Shown here piece after piece: positions 42,765 to 54,750 of a stretch of 64,000 nt of DNA; the stretch's first letter is position 1, and each line of letters starts with the position of its first letter. The notes under the pieces are model-generated. The model saw only the letters and a list, made by a program, of their open reading frames with translations. It searched no databases and was not told where the DNA came from. Source of the DNA: Diadema setosum (lineage: Eukaryota; Echinodermata; Echinoidea; Diadematoida; Diadematidae). The translations under genes and the position numbers were made by a program. The stretch spans positions 8,956,336 to 9,020,335 of the forward strand of contig NC_092690.1 in assembly GCF_964275005.1 (NCBI RefSeq). Reading direction: 5' to 3'.

Positions 42765-44566
42765 TATATGTACGGTGTGCAAAGACAGTACTTCACCCCA
42801 TAAAAGTGACCTGATTTTTTTTTATTTCGAGTGACAGACTGCAATCCGTTCTTGAACTGATAGATTATACAGAGGCCTGTTGTTTAAAGATGAGAACAGA
42901 GTACAGTCTATGTGATGTTCATGTGACAGCCATACAGATTATTCCACATGTGGGACTGGTATTTACGCAGTATAACGATCAAGAGCTACGCCAAATGTGA
43001 AATCCATATTCATATGTGTTATAATAAATTGAATGGGTTGTAGTTGTTTCTCACAACAATTATGATTATTAAGTAAGATATTTCCAGCATAAATATTAGT
43101 TTTTGTTTTTTCAATACCAGATTCCCCATGACAGATTTGAATCTCCCCCAGTACAAGTACGATGCGTGCGCAATTTATTCCCCATAAATTATGATTATTA
43201 AGTAAGATATTTCCAGCATAAATATTAGTTTTTGTTTTTTCAATACCAGATTCCCCATGACAGATTTGAATCTCCCCCAGTACAAGTACGATGCGTGCGC
43301 AATTTATTCCCCATAAATATTAATTAGTTCGCGGGTGTCATATTACATAACATTGAACCAATGGTAATTTCGGATCGGCCCGAGGGTATATAAAGGGGTC
43401 CTCTGAATGAGAAAATTTGTCTTGTCAAGAGATAAGGCGGACAGCACAGAGCAAAAGAAAGAAGAAGAAACAGATAGACTCCAAACAGATAAACAGTTTG
43501 AACTGTTTCCCATTCCCCCTACAGTTAGTGAACCCCCATTCAACGGCTTTACACCAAACATTTCATAGATCGCAAATTAAATAGCCATGACGGTCACTTA
43601 CATGCTGCGTTCAGCAGTGACGTACGTTAGGTCAAGCGTACCTCCCGTTGCGTTATGCAACAAACAAATCAAACATGTTATTGCTAATGTTGTTGTCGAA
43701 TTTTTAAGTAAACATCACCGTTGCTTTATGCAACAAACAGAAATGTTAATGAGAATTTAGCGTACACCGTTGCTTTATGCAACAACCAGGTATGTTAATG
43801 TCATGTGATAGAATTCTAGGGAGGATATTCTGTCGGTATAAATTGCAGAAATTCCAGTCATGAGTGATTATTAATATATCAGTGATGGACACATTGACGA
43901 TGTCTTATAGGAATATGTGAGGTTGTCCGTTGCTACGTGATTGAGTTAGTTGGAGTTAGTTGTTCTCGTTTTCAAATAGTTGGTGTTAAGTTATTGAATT
44001 TCTTTTGTATAGAAGTAGAAACAATGACAAGAAAATGCTCGTAGAGCTTAGTAGTAAGTTATGTCATGTCTGATGAAGGTCAGTCATTGAGTACCATATG
44101 TCAGGAGTTGTGATATAAAAATGGAATAATAATGGTTAGGGTTAGCGATAACAGTTAAAAATATACATGTAATAAGTATTGTCGTTATGCATTTGTTGTT
44201 GCTTACTTGACAAGCTCAGACAGTGAGGGCCGAGGCCACAAGTTAGTATACGAACTGTGATTGCCTAGAGGAAAACTTTTTATGTTGTTAGCCTGAATAA
44301 TTGTCTATATAGGGGATGAGTTCCTGAGGCTGTATAGATAATTTTGGAGTAGAAGGAGTACCAGTTATTAGCTAGGCTCGCACCGACATAGTGAGTGGGG
44401 TCAGAAGCTAGGAGTGGTTATTTGGTTTTATTGCTCGGAGAAGAGGGGGAACGTGGACCCGGTATTTGTTATAGGCAGGCCTATAAGGCAGAACGTGATG
44501 TGTGTAGGCCCTAATTTTTATTAGGTTGGATACTTTATTGGCTGGGGACGTGATGGTTAATGTAAC
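42765..44566 (+). repeat. Right direct repeat (probable 3' LTR) of the Gypsy fossil
   Basis: It aligns with 35450-37474, including the TATATAAAGGGGTCCTCTGA promoter-like block and the ending GGTTAATGTAACA. It carries its own 129 bp tandem duplication (43060-43317). Confidence 0.65.
43060..43317 (+). repeat. 129 bp perfect tandem duplication
   Basis: The unit beginning TTATGATTATTAAGTAAGAT and ending CCCCATAAA is present at 43060-43188 and 43189-43317 without visible differences. The left direct repeat of the element has only one such unit. The duplication is therefore much younger than the element. Confidence 0.9.
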
Positions 44567-45700
44567 ATGGGTTACAGAGGATAACGCATAAAGTCAAGCT
44601 AGTTACACCAGATAAGGACCAGTGATCCTGGAAGCATTGTGGAGCGCAGTTTGTCGGTTTAAGAGCATGAACAATTACATCGACCCAATACAACTCTACT
44701 GAGTATAAATGTAGTTTCATTGATAGGGAAACTCCGGCTATTATTTCAGGTTTGGGGATAAAATGACTTAAAGTATAAAAGTGTAGGGAAGATTTAATTT
44801 GTAACGGATAGGGTTTCAGAGATTATAAGGTATCCTGTAGTTATTAAAATGTCTACGCTGACACGGCTCTTTCTCAGCATGGCTCTAGCTCGATATGTAC
44901 ATTGTGTAAAAATGAATTATTGATGATTGTTTATTGATGGAGGATGTTCAGATTGCCTCGCGAATTAAAGTTCCACTGAACTTTACCCAAATTCTCAGAC
45001 AATGATTAATTTCCCTTGTCCGATACACATGTGAATGTGAAGTCGTTAAGATTGTATTGTATTGTGATGTGATGTGATGTGATGTGATGTGATGTGATGT
45101 GCGGTGCTTGTAAAGTTAAGTCTACAAATGTAGTTATGATATCTGTGTGTCTACAGTAATAAGGAGTTGTTGGCAGAATGAAAGGTGATGTATAATGGCG
45201 AAGTTTAGTATGGTACAGGAAATTAGTTGTTGGTTATAAACATGCAAAGAAACCAGACCACCCTCGTATACTTCGAGAAAACGAACAGTCATCGATTGAA
45301 CAACTCGTGCTACATCTACATAACAATTCAACATCTACAGTTGATAGTTACCTAATTATGTAGAAATGCTACTAGGAGACCTAAGAAGATGTATGGATGT
45401 ACAGTGATAAGAGAGTGAGGTCGTGTTTGTCATGTGTGCATTGAAATGTGGATTCCACGTTAGTACACTGTTCTAGATCTTGAGACTGCGTCAAAGGATA
45501 ACTTGTATGACGTGAGTGCAGTGTATGATGTAGACACTACATTGTATGTGCAGTGCAGTGTCAGTGAGTGATTGACGATAGCTATAAGAGCACCAGTATC
45601 AGTACGTAAATTCCTTAATTTGTAAGAGAATGAATTGAATCCATAGCTTATCATAGTCTAGAAATTATCATTCACAAATACTGTAGGCATACAAATATCA
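44567..45700. other. Stretch with no gene; (GTGAT)n microsatellite at 45062-45101
   Basis: A perfect pentanucleotide run, TGTGA repeated about seven times, is at 45062-45101. Apart from this I see no feature. Confidence 0.5.
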
Positions 45701-46045
45701 CAGTCTACTTTCCATACTGAGGAAATAACATGATTCTTTGACATTCAGTCAGTGGTGATTCACACTCCACAGTTCTGCACGTACGCGTAGCTAGCTCACA
45801 TGTGCTGTACGAATAAGTAAGTTCGCGCGGCTTGATATCACGTGACAGTGGTGATTGTAGCAGGTACTCAAAACATTCGGTTCCGACGAACATGCTCAGT
45901 AACAATGACATTACCAACCTCACGATCAGATAACGGTTAGACTCTCGTTAGTGTAACAGTGTTGTGATAACATTAATAACTGGAGTAGTATAACACTCCT
46001 GAATAAGGTTTGTTAATTCCTTTCAAAGATTAACTGGTGGCAGCA
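45700..46045 (+). repeat. LTR-end-like sequence with primer-site motif
   Basis: A TAACAGTGTTGTGATAACAT...AATAAGG region is followed by TTAACTGGTGGCAGCAATTT (46026-46045). TGGTGGCAGC directly after an LTR end is a usual Gypsy primer-binding motif, and related motifs occur at 48778-48860. Its LTR start was not identified. Confidence 0.3.
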
Positions 46046-46338
46046 ATTTAGTATGATTTATAGGTCTCCGACTTCCCATGTCACATTTTTATTAGTGGCA
46101 GCCAGAAGGATTTATTTCTTTCTTCCACCCCCCCCCCTCTCGCGTAACAGTATATACTGCACTGCACTTGCATGCTCATACATGGCCAGCTGCTGACAAA
46201 AGACCAGAAAAAATTTCCCCTCCTCATTTACCATTCCGTTGTTTGAAAACAGACAGCAAATAACTTGCTGTACTAAAGGCATCAACTGGGACAACCCAGA
46301 CTTGAAGAATCTTCTTACACTGTGGGCTCAGTCATCGC

Positions 46339-46545
46339 TTGTCGCAGTCTCGGCGGAGCAAGGGGCCCCGGCCGCTGATTGTCAAGTTCGTGAGAAGGGA
46401 GACAAGGCAGGAAATCATGTGGAAAAAGAAGAAACTAAGGAAGAAGGAGGCGCGGAAGGGTGTCTACTTGGAAGAGGACCTCACTCCTCTCCACAGTCGC
46501 ATCATCCGCACTGTGAAAGGAGATCCAGCTGTAGCCACTGTTAGG
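46339..46545 (+). pseudogene. LINE ORF1-like protein fragment
   Basis: The frame reads RRSKGPRPLIVKFVRRETRQ, then KKKKLRKKEARKGVYLEEDL and TPLHSRIIR. This matches the RNA-binding core of many non-LTR retrotransposon ORF1 proteins (SKPRPIIVRFVRY... then a charged helix and DLTP). It is only about 70 residues long, with no reverse transcriptase nearby. Assignment to a particular LINE clade is not possible. Confidence 0.55.
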
Positions 46546-46599
46546 TGCAACATTAAAGTTATGGTTTGTACCTTTAAGCATATGAAAGCTACAACATGT

Positions 46600-47520
46600 A
46601 TGTGTATTAATGTGCCGACTCCTCAGCTACTGTGCAGTGAATGGACATTCCATTTTGGCCACTCATGCCATGGTCAGTCTACAGTGAACCATGCACAATG
46701 GAGTGCTCAGTGCAGTTTCCATGGCAATGCACACTTGATATATGCCAGACTGGACCATGGGATGGTGAGTCACTGCACCACTCCTCTTCTCTCTCTATTT
46801 TTCTATCCCTTTCCCTTTTCTCAAGTAACTTCTTGTCTGTTCCCTAGAAACAAAGGGGAGAGGACAAAGCTTTTCTCCTGCTCTGAAGATGGAATATTCC
46901 ATTTTTGCTAAAAGTTCGAAGGAACACTTTATTTGAGTATTCTTACTGATAAAGAAATTAGGAAATATGTTCTGCTATGATTGGTAGTAGATGAAGAATA
47001 ATATATGCCAATATGAGTTCAGTCGAGTTGCTGGTTTGCCTTACCTGAACAACCAATAACCCCTCAGGATACAGTATTACCCCTATTAATCTAGTAAGAT
47101 GGTACAGCCATCCCCATCTTGCATCAGCCAAGCCATTTCTCATCCTCTTTCTGCTTTTGCCTCTTGGAGGAAGAAGATGCGATTCCAACCTGTTTAGAAA
47201 AGTTTCTCAACTTCATCTACTTTCAGCCAATCCAACAACGAGGAAGATGGCCCTCTTGAAACAAACCTAATTGGCTGAAGCACAAATAGAATAACGAAAC
47301 CCTCAAGATAGAACAAGATGAATTAGGATTAAGGTTACTGTGTGTAGATACACACATAAGATAATGTGAAGAAGAATTCCGAAATGCCGTTGGTATGAAG
47401 TTTGTGTAAATTTTGTACATAATGTGTGTTTTATAATCAACGATTAAAGGATACTATATATTTCCTTTCAACTGATAGCTTTTAGTTTCACTATATTGAA
47501 GTCACCTTTACTGATAGTGA
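46600..47520. other. Stretch with no gene recognised
   Basis: Open frames on both strands here lack family resemblance. No repeat boundary was recognised. Confidence 0.4.
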
Positions 47521-47524
47521 CAGT

Positions 47525-48224
47525 ATAAATTTCTAGCGCTTCATTGATCGCATGCTTTGTGGAATGCCATTTGAGTATGCATACATTGATGACTTGCTTG
47601 GAGCCAGTGACAATGAAGAAGAGCATGAAAATCATCTTTGTTTGTTGTTCACCAGACTACAAGAATTCGGTGTAGTTGTCAATCCAAATGAGAGTGAATT
47701 CAGACCAGACAGGATTGACTTCTTGGACCATCACATCAACTGCGAAGGCGTGCACCCCCTGCCTGGTAAAGTCCATGCCATGTGCCGGTGTGCCACGCCC
47801 AACTCAGCCAAGCAGCTCTGCACTTTTCCAAGGCCTCGTCAATTTCTACCGCCAATTCATGCCAAACTGTGCAGAGATACTTATCCCCCTGACTGACCTA
47901 CTCCGCAATCACCCAGCTTGCTCACGCAAGCCACTGGCATGGTCTCTAGCATGTGAAGCAGCATTCAACAAGATTAAAGAGAAAATCGCGCAAGTCGCAC
48001 TGCTGTCCTACCCCAAAACACAGTCCCCCCTGAACGTGGCCGTCAATGCATCTGATAGGGCTTTAGGAGGCATAGTGCAACAGCTCAATGACGGGAAGTG
48101 GCAGCCGATTGCTTTCTTTTCTCGTAAGCTGAATCAAGCAGAGACGCGCTACAGTTCATTTGGGCAGGAGCTCTTAGCAATATATCTAGCAATCAAGCAC
48201 TTCCGCTACATGCTCAATGGTTGA
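47525..48224 (+). pseudogene. Ty3/Gypsy reverse transcriptase-RNase H fragment
   Basis: AYIDDLLGASDNEEEH holds the YxDD box, followed by HINCEGVHPLPGKVHAM, NFYRQFMPNCAEILIPLTDL and RKLNQAETRYSSFGQELLA with a FRYMLNG end. It is a part of a Gypsy polyprotein with at least one break and no LTRs assigned. It is different in sequence from the element at 35-44 kb. Confidence 0.8.
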
Positions 48225-48589
48225 AACAATAGTGTAAGACCCAAAATTGTGTCCTTCTCCCCACTCCTCATTTCCCTCAGTAAACGTCCTTGCAATACAT
48301 TAAGATGCATGACGCACTGGTTTATTTGGAAAGTGGTCAGTCCCCACTGACCCATTCCACCCACTATGTGCCCTTTGTTTTAGGCTACTGGCTAAAACAT
48401 TTGACCAGTACATTCCATTGAGCTGATGACCACTACAACAGAGTAGTGACTTCATTCATAAAATCTCATGACCAAATATGGTCTAAGAACTTTCCCCTTC
48501 CCAAATTTGGATTACCCTTCTTAGAAATATCCAGCATATGCATTAGTAAATAATAATCTCCTCTTTCATTTTATGCAAAGTACAAAAGA

Positions 48590-48930
48590 TAATATACTCA
48601 CAGGGAGTGCCAAGTGTTTATATCAATATTGTACTTCCGCCACGCATTTCTGTACTTCGACTAATAAAAGTCATCCTGGCTGAACTGGACTTCATTCGTG
48701 TCACTTCGCATTATCATCATCGTTAAACTGATCCTGATACTATACTTATACTTCAGTACCACTCAGGTGTTACATCTGGTGGCAACTGCATAGTAACACT
48801 CACCTACAAAGTCCATGCTTTAAAAAATATCAATCAAAAACTAAGAGTGTTACATCTGGTGGCAGCGGTAAAGTGGAGCCACAATTAACCCGCTCGATGT
48901 AACATTTGATGGCAGAAGCAAAACAGAGAC
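48590..48930 (+). repeat. LTR-end and primer-site-like repeats
   Basis: An AATAAAAGTCATCCTGG transcript-end-like site is followed by three near-repeats of GTTACATCTGGTGGCA (48770, 48849) and GTAACATTTGATGGCA (48898). They look like stacked ends of Gypsy LTRs plus primer-binding sites. Confidence 0.4.
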
Positions 48931-49139
48931 TGACAACCCCTTGATGTGACTGACTACACGTCGTGCTGCTGTACATCCATGTCAACTCTATCTTACGAGC
49001 CTGGTATGTTTCCTGCCTGTTGTACAATTGTACAATAATTTTTGAACGCTCTGCTGTTGACTAACTCAGGTTAGTCAGTGTTCCAGTCTCTCCTGTATTT
49101 CCTGTTCCTCCTGTCGCTTCAACCTGTTCAACTCCCCCT

Positions 49140-50880
49140 GGTAATCTCTTCTCATTGACTTTATATCGATTGCTCTGACGAAGCAGAGAACCTTTTGGGA
49201 CTTCTTGCATCTAGGACTTCTTGAATCTGGGGATTTTGGTGAGAGTCTTTGTGTCATGCATTTAGACAAGTCCTGTAACAACTCATGTCGATCATGTGTG
49301 TCAACGAGAAGTATCTGCCAATAAACTAACAGTTTGCCCGGAAATACGCTCTTCCAATTGAACTCCATGCCGTTGACTCTCTCATCGTGATGGTAAATTG
49401 CGTGAACGTGTCTGCACCTTATAACTAACTTACTCTCTTTGATTGCGGAAAATCTGCCTGTATATTGGGGGTATAATTCCTGCTTGGCCAACATCCTGCA
49501 TAACCCACCGTAGTCAGTGTCAGCATTATTTTCCCGCAATACTGGTGTCGGGAGTGGGAGTGACTTCAACACGTATGTCATTATCTCTGTTCCCTCAACA
49601 TCAACAACAGACATGCCACCGTAGAGAAAGGCATATCTCCAGCATGAACTGAAACAACTTCGCGAGGAGTTGGATAAGGCGAGGCATGATCTTCAAAAAT
49701 CTACTGTCAGCGTGGAAGAGGGGGCAGAATCGACTGACGGCGAAACTGTTGTCGATGCTTCGCCGTTTCCTGACGAGCAAAGGTGGCGGTGTGTCCAAAT
49801 TCCTAACCAGGAATTATTTGACGGGACACAGTCGTGGGAGAGTTTCTTGTCGGCTTTCAACAACCTCAGCGAAGCGTGTCGATGGGACGCACAGGAAAGA
49901 CGATTTTGTCTGTTAGCTTCATTGCTAGGGGACGCAGCCGACTTCGCCATTCAACAATTGCCTGCCGACATCACCGAAAACGACGTTAAACTCATAAAGG
50001 TGCTGTCGGAAAGATTTACATCGAGAAAGCGTCTGACATTGTACATCACTCAACTTGAAGCATGCCGCCTTGGCCCGAGAGACAGATCTACACGACAATG
50101 TGTAGACTACCGCACGCTAAACAATGTGACGAAGAAAGATGCTTATCCCTTGCCATTAATCGAAAGACTGCCTGGACTGCTTAGGTGGGGAGAAGCTTTT
50201 CTCCACTCTCGACCTCCAGTCCGGTTATTGGCAAATAGAGATAGAGGAGGAAGATCGACAGACGGCAACGTTCAGCACACGGACTGGTCACCATATACGT
50301 TACTATGCCGTTTGGTTTGTGCAACGTGCCTGGCACATTCGAGCGTGCAATGGAGCTTTAAATGAAAGGACTACAGTGGAAAACATTCATCTTGTATGTA
50401 GACGACATCATCTTCATGGGCTCAACATTGAACGAACACATACAACGTCTCAACGAAATCTTTGCTAGACTGAGCTCGTCTGGACTAAAACTTAAATCGA
50501 GCAAGTGCGAACTTTTCCATAGCGAAATGCAGCGAAGCAGAAATAAAGCCCGATTTGGAGAAGGTACGTCGAATCGCAGACTGGCCCACCTCGTTATCGG
50601 TTAGTGATGTGAGATCATTTCTCGGCCTTTGCTCCTATTATCGTTGCTTCATCCAGGGATTTTCCACTATAGCATCCCCACTCAACATGCTCCTGGGAAA
50701 TCAGTCCGCTTCAAATGGGACGAGTGTATATGAAAACCACCTGCCTTTCGCAGCAAATTCTCGTGGGGTCAATGTTTACATTCCACACGTGCCAAGCACA
50801 CCCCTCCGTGTTGACACTTTCCAGATTTCTCCTCTCTCCCGCCTACGTCCCAAAACATTAGGATTTTTGGCATAACTCTA
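49140..50880 (+). mobile_element. Ty3/Gypsy fossil with LTR end, primer site, gag and partial reverse transcriptase
   Basis: 49140-49545 is LTR-like, with an AATAAACTAACAG site, and is followed by a primer-site-like TGGTGTCGGGAGTGGGAG (49542-49559). A gag-like frame follows (from about 49611: basic helix ELDKARHDLQKS, then QSWESFLSAFNNLSEA and LLGDAADFAIQQL), running into reverse transcriptase blocks (CVDYRTLNNVTKKDAYPLP, FILYVDDIIFMG, RSFLGLCSYYRCFIQGF). A large internal part is missing and the frame has several breaks. A second copy of its left part is at 51140-51660. Confidence 0.75.
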
Positions 50881-51139
50881 CCTCATAAAGTACCGAGCAG
50901 GGCACATTCCAAAACAAGTGATTTCCGCTCTAGCCTGAATCTCTGAGAAAGTACACATTCCTTGCAATTCCGTAAATTTTGACCATTCCTTGAACTACAC
51001 TGTACATCGTTTGGAATTCTGTGTTGTGTATAGTCCACTGAAGAATTCTATGTTTTACCCTATATCAAGGTATGCACCCAAATATTCTATGTTTCTCATA
51101 GCTTCCACATAATTTGAATCACCCGTATACTTCTGTCAG

Positions 51140-52200
51140 TTTAAAGAAATACATTAAGTATTGGGGCATAAATATTGATTGCTCTGACGAAGCGGAGAAC
51201 TTTTTGGGACTTTTCGCATCTAGGAGTTCTTGAATCTGGGGATTTGGGTGAGAGTCTTTGTGTCATGCATTTAGACAAGTCCTGTGACAACTCATGTCGA
51301 TCATGTGTGTTAACGAGAAGTATCTGCCAATAAACTAGCAGTTTGCCTGGAAATACGCTCTTCCAAACAAACTCCATGTTGTACCTCTCTCATCGTGATG
51401 GTGAATTGCGTGAATGTGTCTGCACCTTATAAATAGCTTACTGTCTTCATTTGCGGAAAATTTGCCTGTCTATTGGGGGTATAATTCCCCCAACACTGGT
51501 GTCAGGAGTGGGACAGTGACTTCAACACGTGCCTGACCTACAAGCAAGTTCTCTGTTCCGCTCAACATCAACAACAACCAACATGCCACCAAAGAGAAAG
51601 GCAGATCTGCAGTTACATCTGGAGTTAGATAAGGCGAGGCGCGATCTTCAAAAATCCACGGCACATCAAATTCCCGCTAGGGAAATTCACAACCCCAGAT
51701 GCGCCTTTCGCACAAGAACACATTGACATTGTAGGTCCTCTCCCTCCATCCCGGAGATATACATTGTACCTATTTGCTAACATGCATAGATGGCTACACT
51801 CGCTGGCCAGAGGCTATCCCTCTGTCTGACATAACAGCAGAAACAGTTGCCCGAGCATTCGTCGTACGAAGGGTTGCCGTATACAGAGCACCCGAAACAG
51901 TAACCACTCAGTGAGGAGCTCAATTCACGTCCCAATGGTCTGTACATTTAACTCAAATGCTCGGCACTACGAGAATTCGAATCACAGAGTACCATCCAGC
52001 AGCAAATGGTATGAGAGAGCGTTTTCATCGTCGGGTGAAAGCAGCATGGAAAACAAAATCAGATCATACACACTGCTGTGAACACCTCCACACTATCTTG
52101 TTGGGCATTTGCTCAACTGTGAATGATGACTTCTCATGTTCTTCAAAAGAGTTTGTCTTCTAAACTATGCTGCGATTGCTGGCACAATTCATTGACCCCA
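51140..52200 (+). mobile_element. Second copy of the same Gypsy family: LTR end, gag start and integrase fragment
   Basis: 51170-51480 matches 49160-49470; TGGTGTCAGGAGTGGGA (51498) and MPPKRKADLQLHLELDKARR (from 51583) match the primer site and gag start of the first copy. The sequence then jumps to integrase: HIDIVGPLPPS, DGYTRWPEAIPLSDITAETV and RITEYHPAANGM are recognisable. It is old, broken and deleted. Confidence 0.7.
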
Positions 52201-52209
52201 CACACTAAT

Positions 52210-52520
52210 GTTGACCCAAATGACAACATATCACGAATGCGAGATCACATGAGCCAAGTCCATCTGACATCTCCCATGCTCACAGGACTACAACTCACCT
52301 GCTAAAAGATGTTCATACATCGACACTCTACATTCGATACTCTTCTTCACTCTTCCCTTTACACCTGACTACATCACTCAACGTACATTGAACGCTATAT
52401 GATGCTCAACCGATGTTTTGCCATACTCGACCGCTTGTGTCACTCAATGATTAATAAACTGGATGATTAAATTAACGATCGCATGTTGTTAAGTCTCCAT
52501 TACGACCGAGTGCGTTCAGA
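52210..52520 (+). other. LTR-like 3' sequence, tentative
   Basis: C/A-rich sequence with a GATTAATAAACTGGATGATT site (52449) may be the 3' LTR of the preceding Gypsy fragment. No matching copy was found to prove it. Confidence 0.25.
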
Positions 52521-52944
52521 TTAACCTCATGTAACGTAAGAAACGTAGGAAGAAGTTACAGAAGGAACGGAAAGAAGAAATTGATTAATGTCTTTGACAA
52601 GAACTACACTGTATCCTTGTCAGGAGTGTGGCGAAAATGCGATAGAGCGCCTTTAAAATATGTGGCTCATACTCTTTACTTCCAGACACAGTGTAAAAAT
52701 CCCATAGAGTTTGCCTCTGTGCTTTTCCTATGAAGAAATTATACAAAAGATCTTGGCACACCCTATACAAGCTGTACTTTCATGATACACTCTGTATAGA
52801 AACCAAGGCTAACGACACCCAGAATACGGAAAAAGGCCAGAAACCCAAGGGAAAGGGGTCCAGAAATGATTCAGCAGTAGAAGTAGGGGTGAATAATACT
52901 CCAATGCATTCAGTGGGATGATGGGTTAAGAAGGCAAAATCAGT

Positions 52945-53015
52945 CACGTGACCCAGCTCGAAAAGGTATAAATACCAAGAGCTCACTGTGCAACCTTCAG
53001 TTGGGTTGGTGGGGT
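52945..53015 (+). promoter_or_regulatory. Candidate TATA promoter with palindromic CACGTG box
   Basis: GTCACGTGAC (52944-52953), a perfect palindrome and E-box of the kind bound by bHLH-zip factors, lies just ahead of GGTATAAATACC (52966-52977). A CTTCAGTTGG initiator-like motif is found 28-37 bp downstream of the TATA box. No gene is recognised downstream, so it may serve a retroelement LTR or a non-coding transcript. Confidence 0.4.
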
Positions 53016-53454
53016 AAATGCAGTCCACAGCACTCTCTTTCTCTCTTTAGAAATAACTATAAAATTAATGGGGAACCACTAGGTCAGTGTAACAGAGCTT
53101 AGCAGAGAGAAAACCCATCGGTTGTAACAGCAGGAACTACAATATAGCAATGCTGCACTGAACCGTATTTCGGCCTGTCGTTTCCACACCAGCCTCCTTC
53201 TTGCAACTGCTAGTCTTGGGCACTGGACCCGGCTGAATGGGTTGCTGTATGGTTGAATGGTAGAGTGACATGCCTGGTTTCTAATGCACCTTGTGAGTCC
53301 TAATATATAGATGTGGAGTATGAGCTACGTGATTAAGGCGCTGAGGTACAGCTGATGCAAGATTCCCTGGAAGTATGGTACACATCATACACATATTCAT
53401 GTAGGGACAAGGATTAAGGCTCTCCGACCGCTCCCGGCTTCGCTACAGGAAGAA

Positions 53455-54033
53455 CGGGGAAGAATTTAAAAGACTCTGTCTGAAACAAAATAGAGAGAGA
53501 AATCTGTTAGCCATCTAGTGTCTGCAGTCTTGCTTTTGCGTATGGCAGGCAGATCTGGGAATAGGAACTGTGATGAAACCATACTAGGGCCAAATTTTCA
53601 CATTTTCATGTGAAAACATATGGTCAAATTTGTTACGAAATTTGGCAGGTATTTGCCAGATCGAAGCATGACAAAGTGTGTAAGGCATGACACTGCGCAG
53701 AAGTGCACCCTAGGTATCCTTACCCATTGCAAGTCACAGAGAGGAAATGAAAGGAAAAGCTTGACAAAAGAATGTGCCCTGGTCAAAGGACGAAAAGCGT
53801 GTCACCTACAGACATTTTCATAAGTACATTTTGGCTTGACAGCTACCACAAAAAGAAGAAATCGATCATTTCTTCAACAAGAACCATGTTTTTCAGACAG
53901 GACATGGAGAAATGTCAAAGACTTTGTCCGAAACAAAATTACGAGAAAGATCCATAAGCTATCTAGTAGACTGGTGTCTGTAGGCTTTTTATTGTTCATG
54001 GCAGATCTGGGAATGGGGACTGTGGGGGGAGCA
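53455..54033 (+). repeat. Diverged direct repeat pair
   Basis: 53455-53582 and 53912-54033 align through GACTCTGTCTGAAACAAAAT / GACTTTGTCCGAAACAAAAT, GCCATCTAGTG / GCTATCTAGT and GGCAGATCTGGGAATAGGAA / GGCAGATCTGGGAATGGGGA. Between them is a short unrecognised stretch with an AT-rich inverted motif (CATTTTCATGTGAAAA, near 53600). This is a duplicated repeat of unknown class. Confidence 0.6.
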
Positions 54034-54039
54034 AACTAG

Positions 54040-54745
54040 ACTTTTGAAACATCCACTAACCACTGAATGTTATGATTCTGTCATCATCACCCCACCTATG
54101 TCTGGTTTTCCCTCTCCTCATCGATCACATGTCAGCTCACATTCCACTGTTATGACTGTTTAACCACTGTGTCTTGATCAACAATCTCATACAATGTAAA
54201 AACATCACTGCCCTCTTTCTTAGACTAACCACAGCATCTCGCCCCTCGTCACAACATTAACACAATTGAACCTCTATGCAACTGCTTGTACAGCTATGTA
54301 ATATATCAGAAGGTCTCTCCAATAAAGAGCATTTATCCTTCCTATGGTTCTACAAAGTGATGTCAGTCATAAATTCTAGATCTTCCAAATTTTGCCATAC
54401 CCCTCCCCCCCCCCCCCCCAAATCATGAAAATGGATCAACGGCTCTGTTCAGGACACCATTCATAACAAGTAGATGACAGTTGCGCGAGTAAAATTGCAT
54501 GCATGAACTTGCACAATTTCTAATTCAAAAAAAAAAAAAAAAGCTCCCTATCTTGGGAGCCAGTAAACCCCCCCCCCCCCCCCATCCAACTGCTTCACTC
54601 TCCAACAGTTACTCACTCCCAGGCAGTTGAGAAACTTGGCACCTCTGCAGTTTATATCTAATCGTAATCTGATGCTGATGTTTTTGTTAAGTGCTTGCAT
54701 TGTTGTGGAAAAAAAGCAAAAACACATTTTCAACAGCACTAGAAA
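54040..54745. other. 3' flank of OXSM with C and A homopolymers
   Basis: Runs of C occur at 54402-54419 and 54569-54584. This should include the OXSM 3' UTR on the minus strand, but I see no AATAAA signal close to the stop; the nearest minus-strand AATAAA is near 53988 in a repeat. Confidence 0.35.
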
Positions 54746-54750
54746 CCTGT

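Larger units (their letters stand above)
35450..44566 (+). mobile_element. Ty3/Gypsy LTR retrotransposon fossil with ~1.8-2.0 kb direct-repeat ends
   Basis: Direct repeats at about 35450-37474 and 42765-44566 flank a region with reverse transcriptase, RNase H and integrase of Ty3/Gypsy type in that order. Each repeat has a TATATAA box (near 35972 and 43388) followed by a conserved TTGTCTTGTCGAGAGATAAG-like block, consistent with an LTR promoter. The LTRs differ at many positions and by indels, so the insertion is old. The coding region has several breaks; gag is not clearly recognised. A MITE is inserted at 37805-38003. Exact LTR ends and the target duplication were not settled. Confidence 0.7.

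Noticed and set aside
46239-46544. 101-codon frame overlapping the LINE ORF1-like fragment
   Set aside because: The other frame has the ORF1-like blocks; this one is probably its shadow.
49075-49614. 179-codon minus-strand open frame
   Set aside because: It is antisense to the LTR end and gag start of a Gypsy fossil, which explains the sequence and its second copy near 51.2-51.6 kb.
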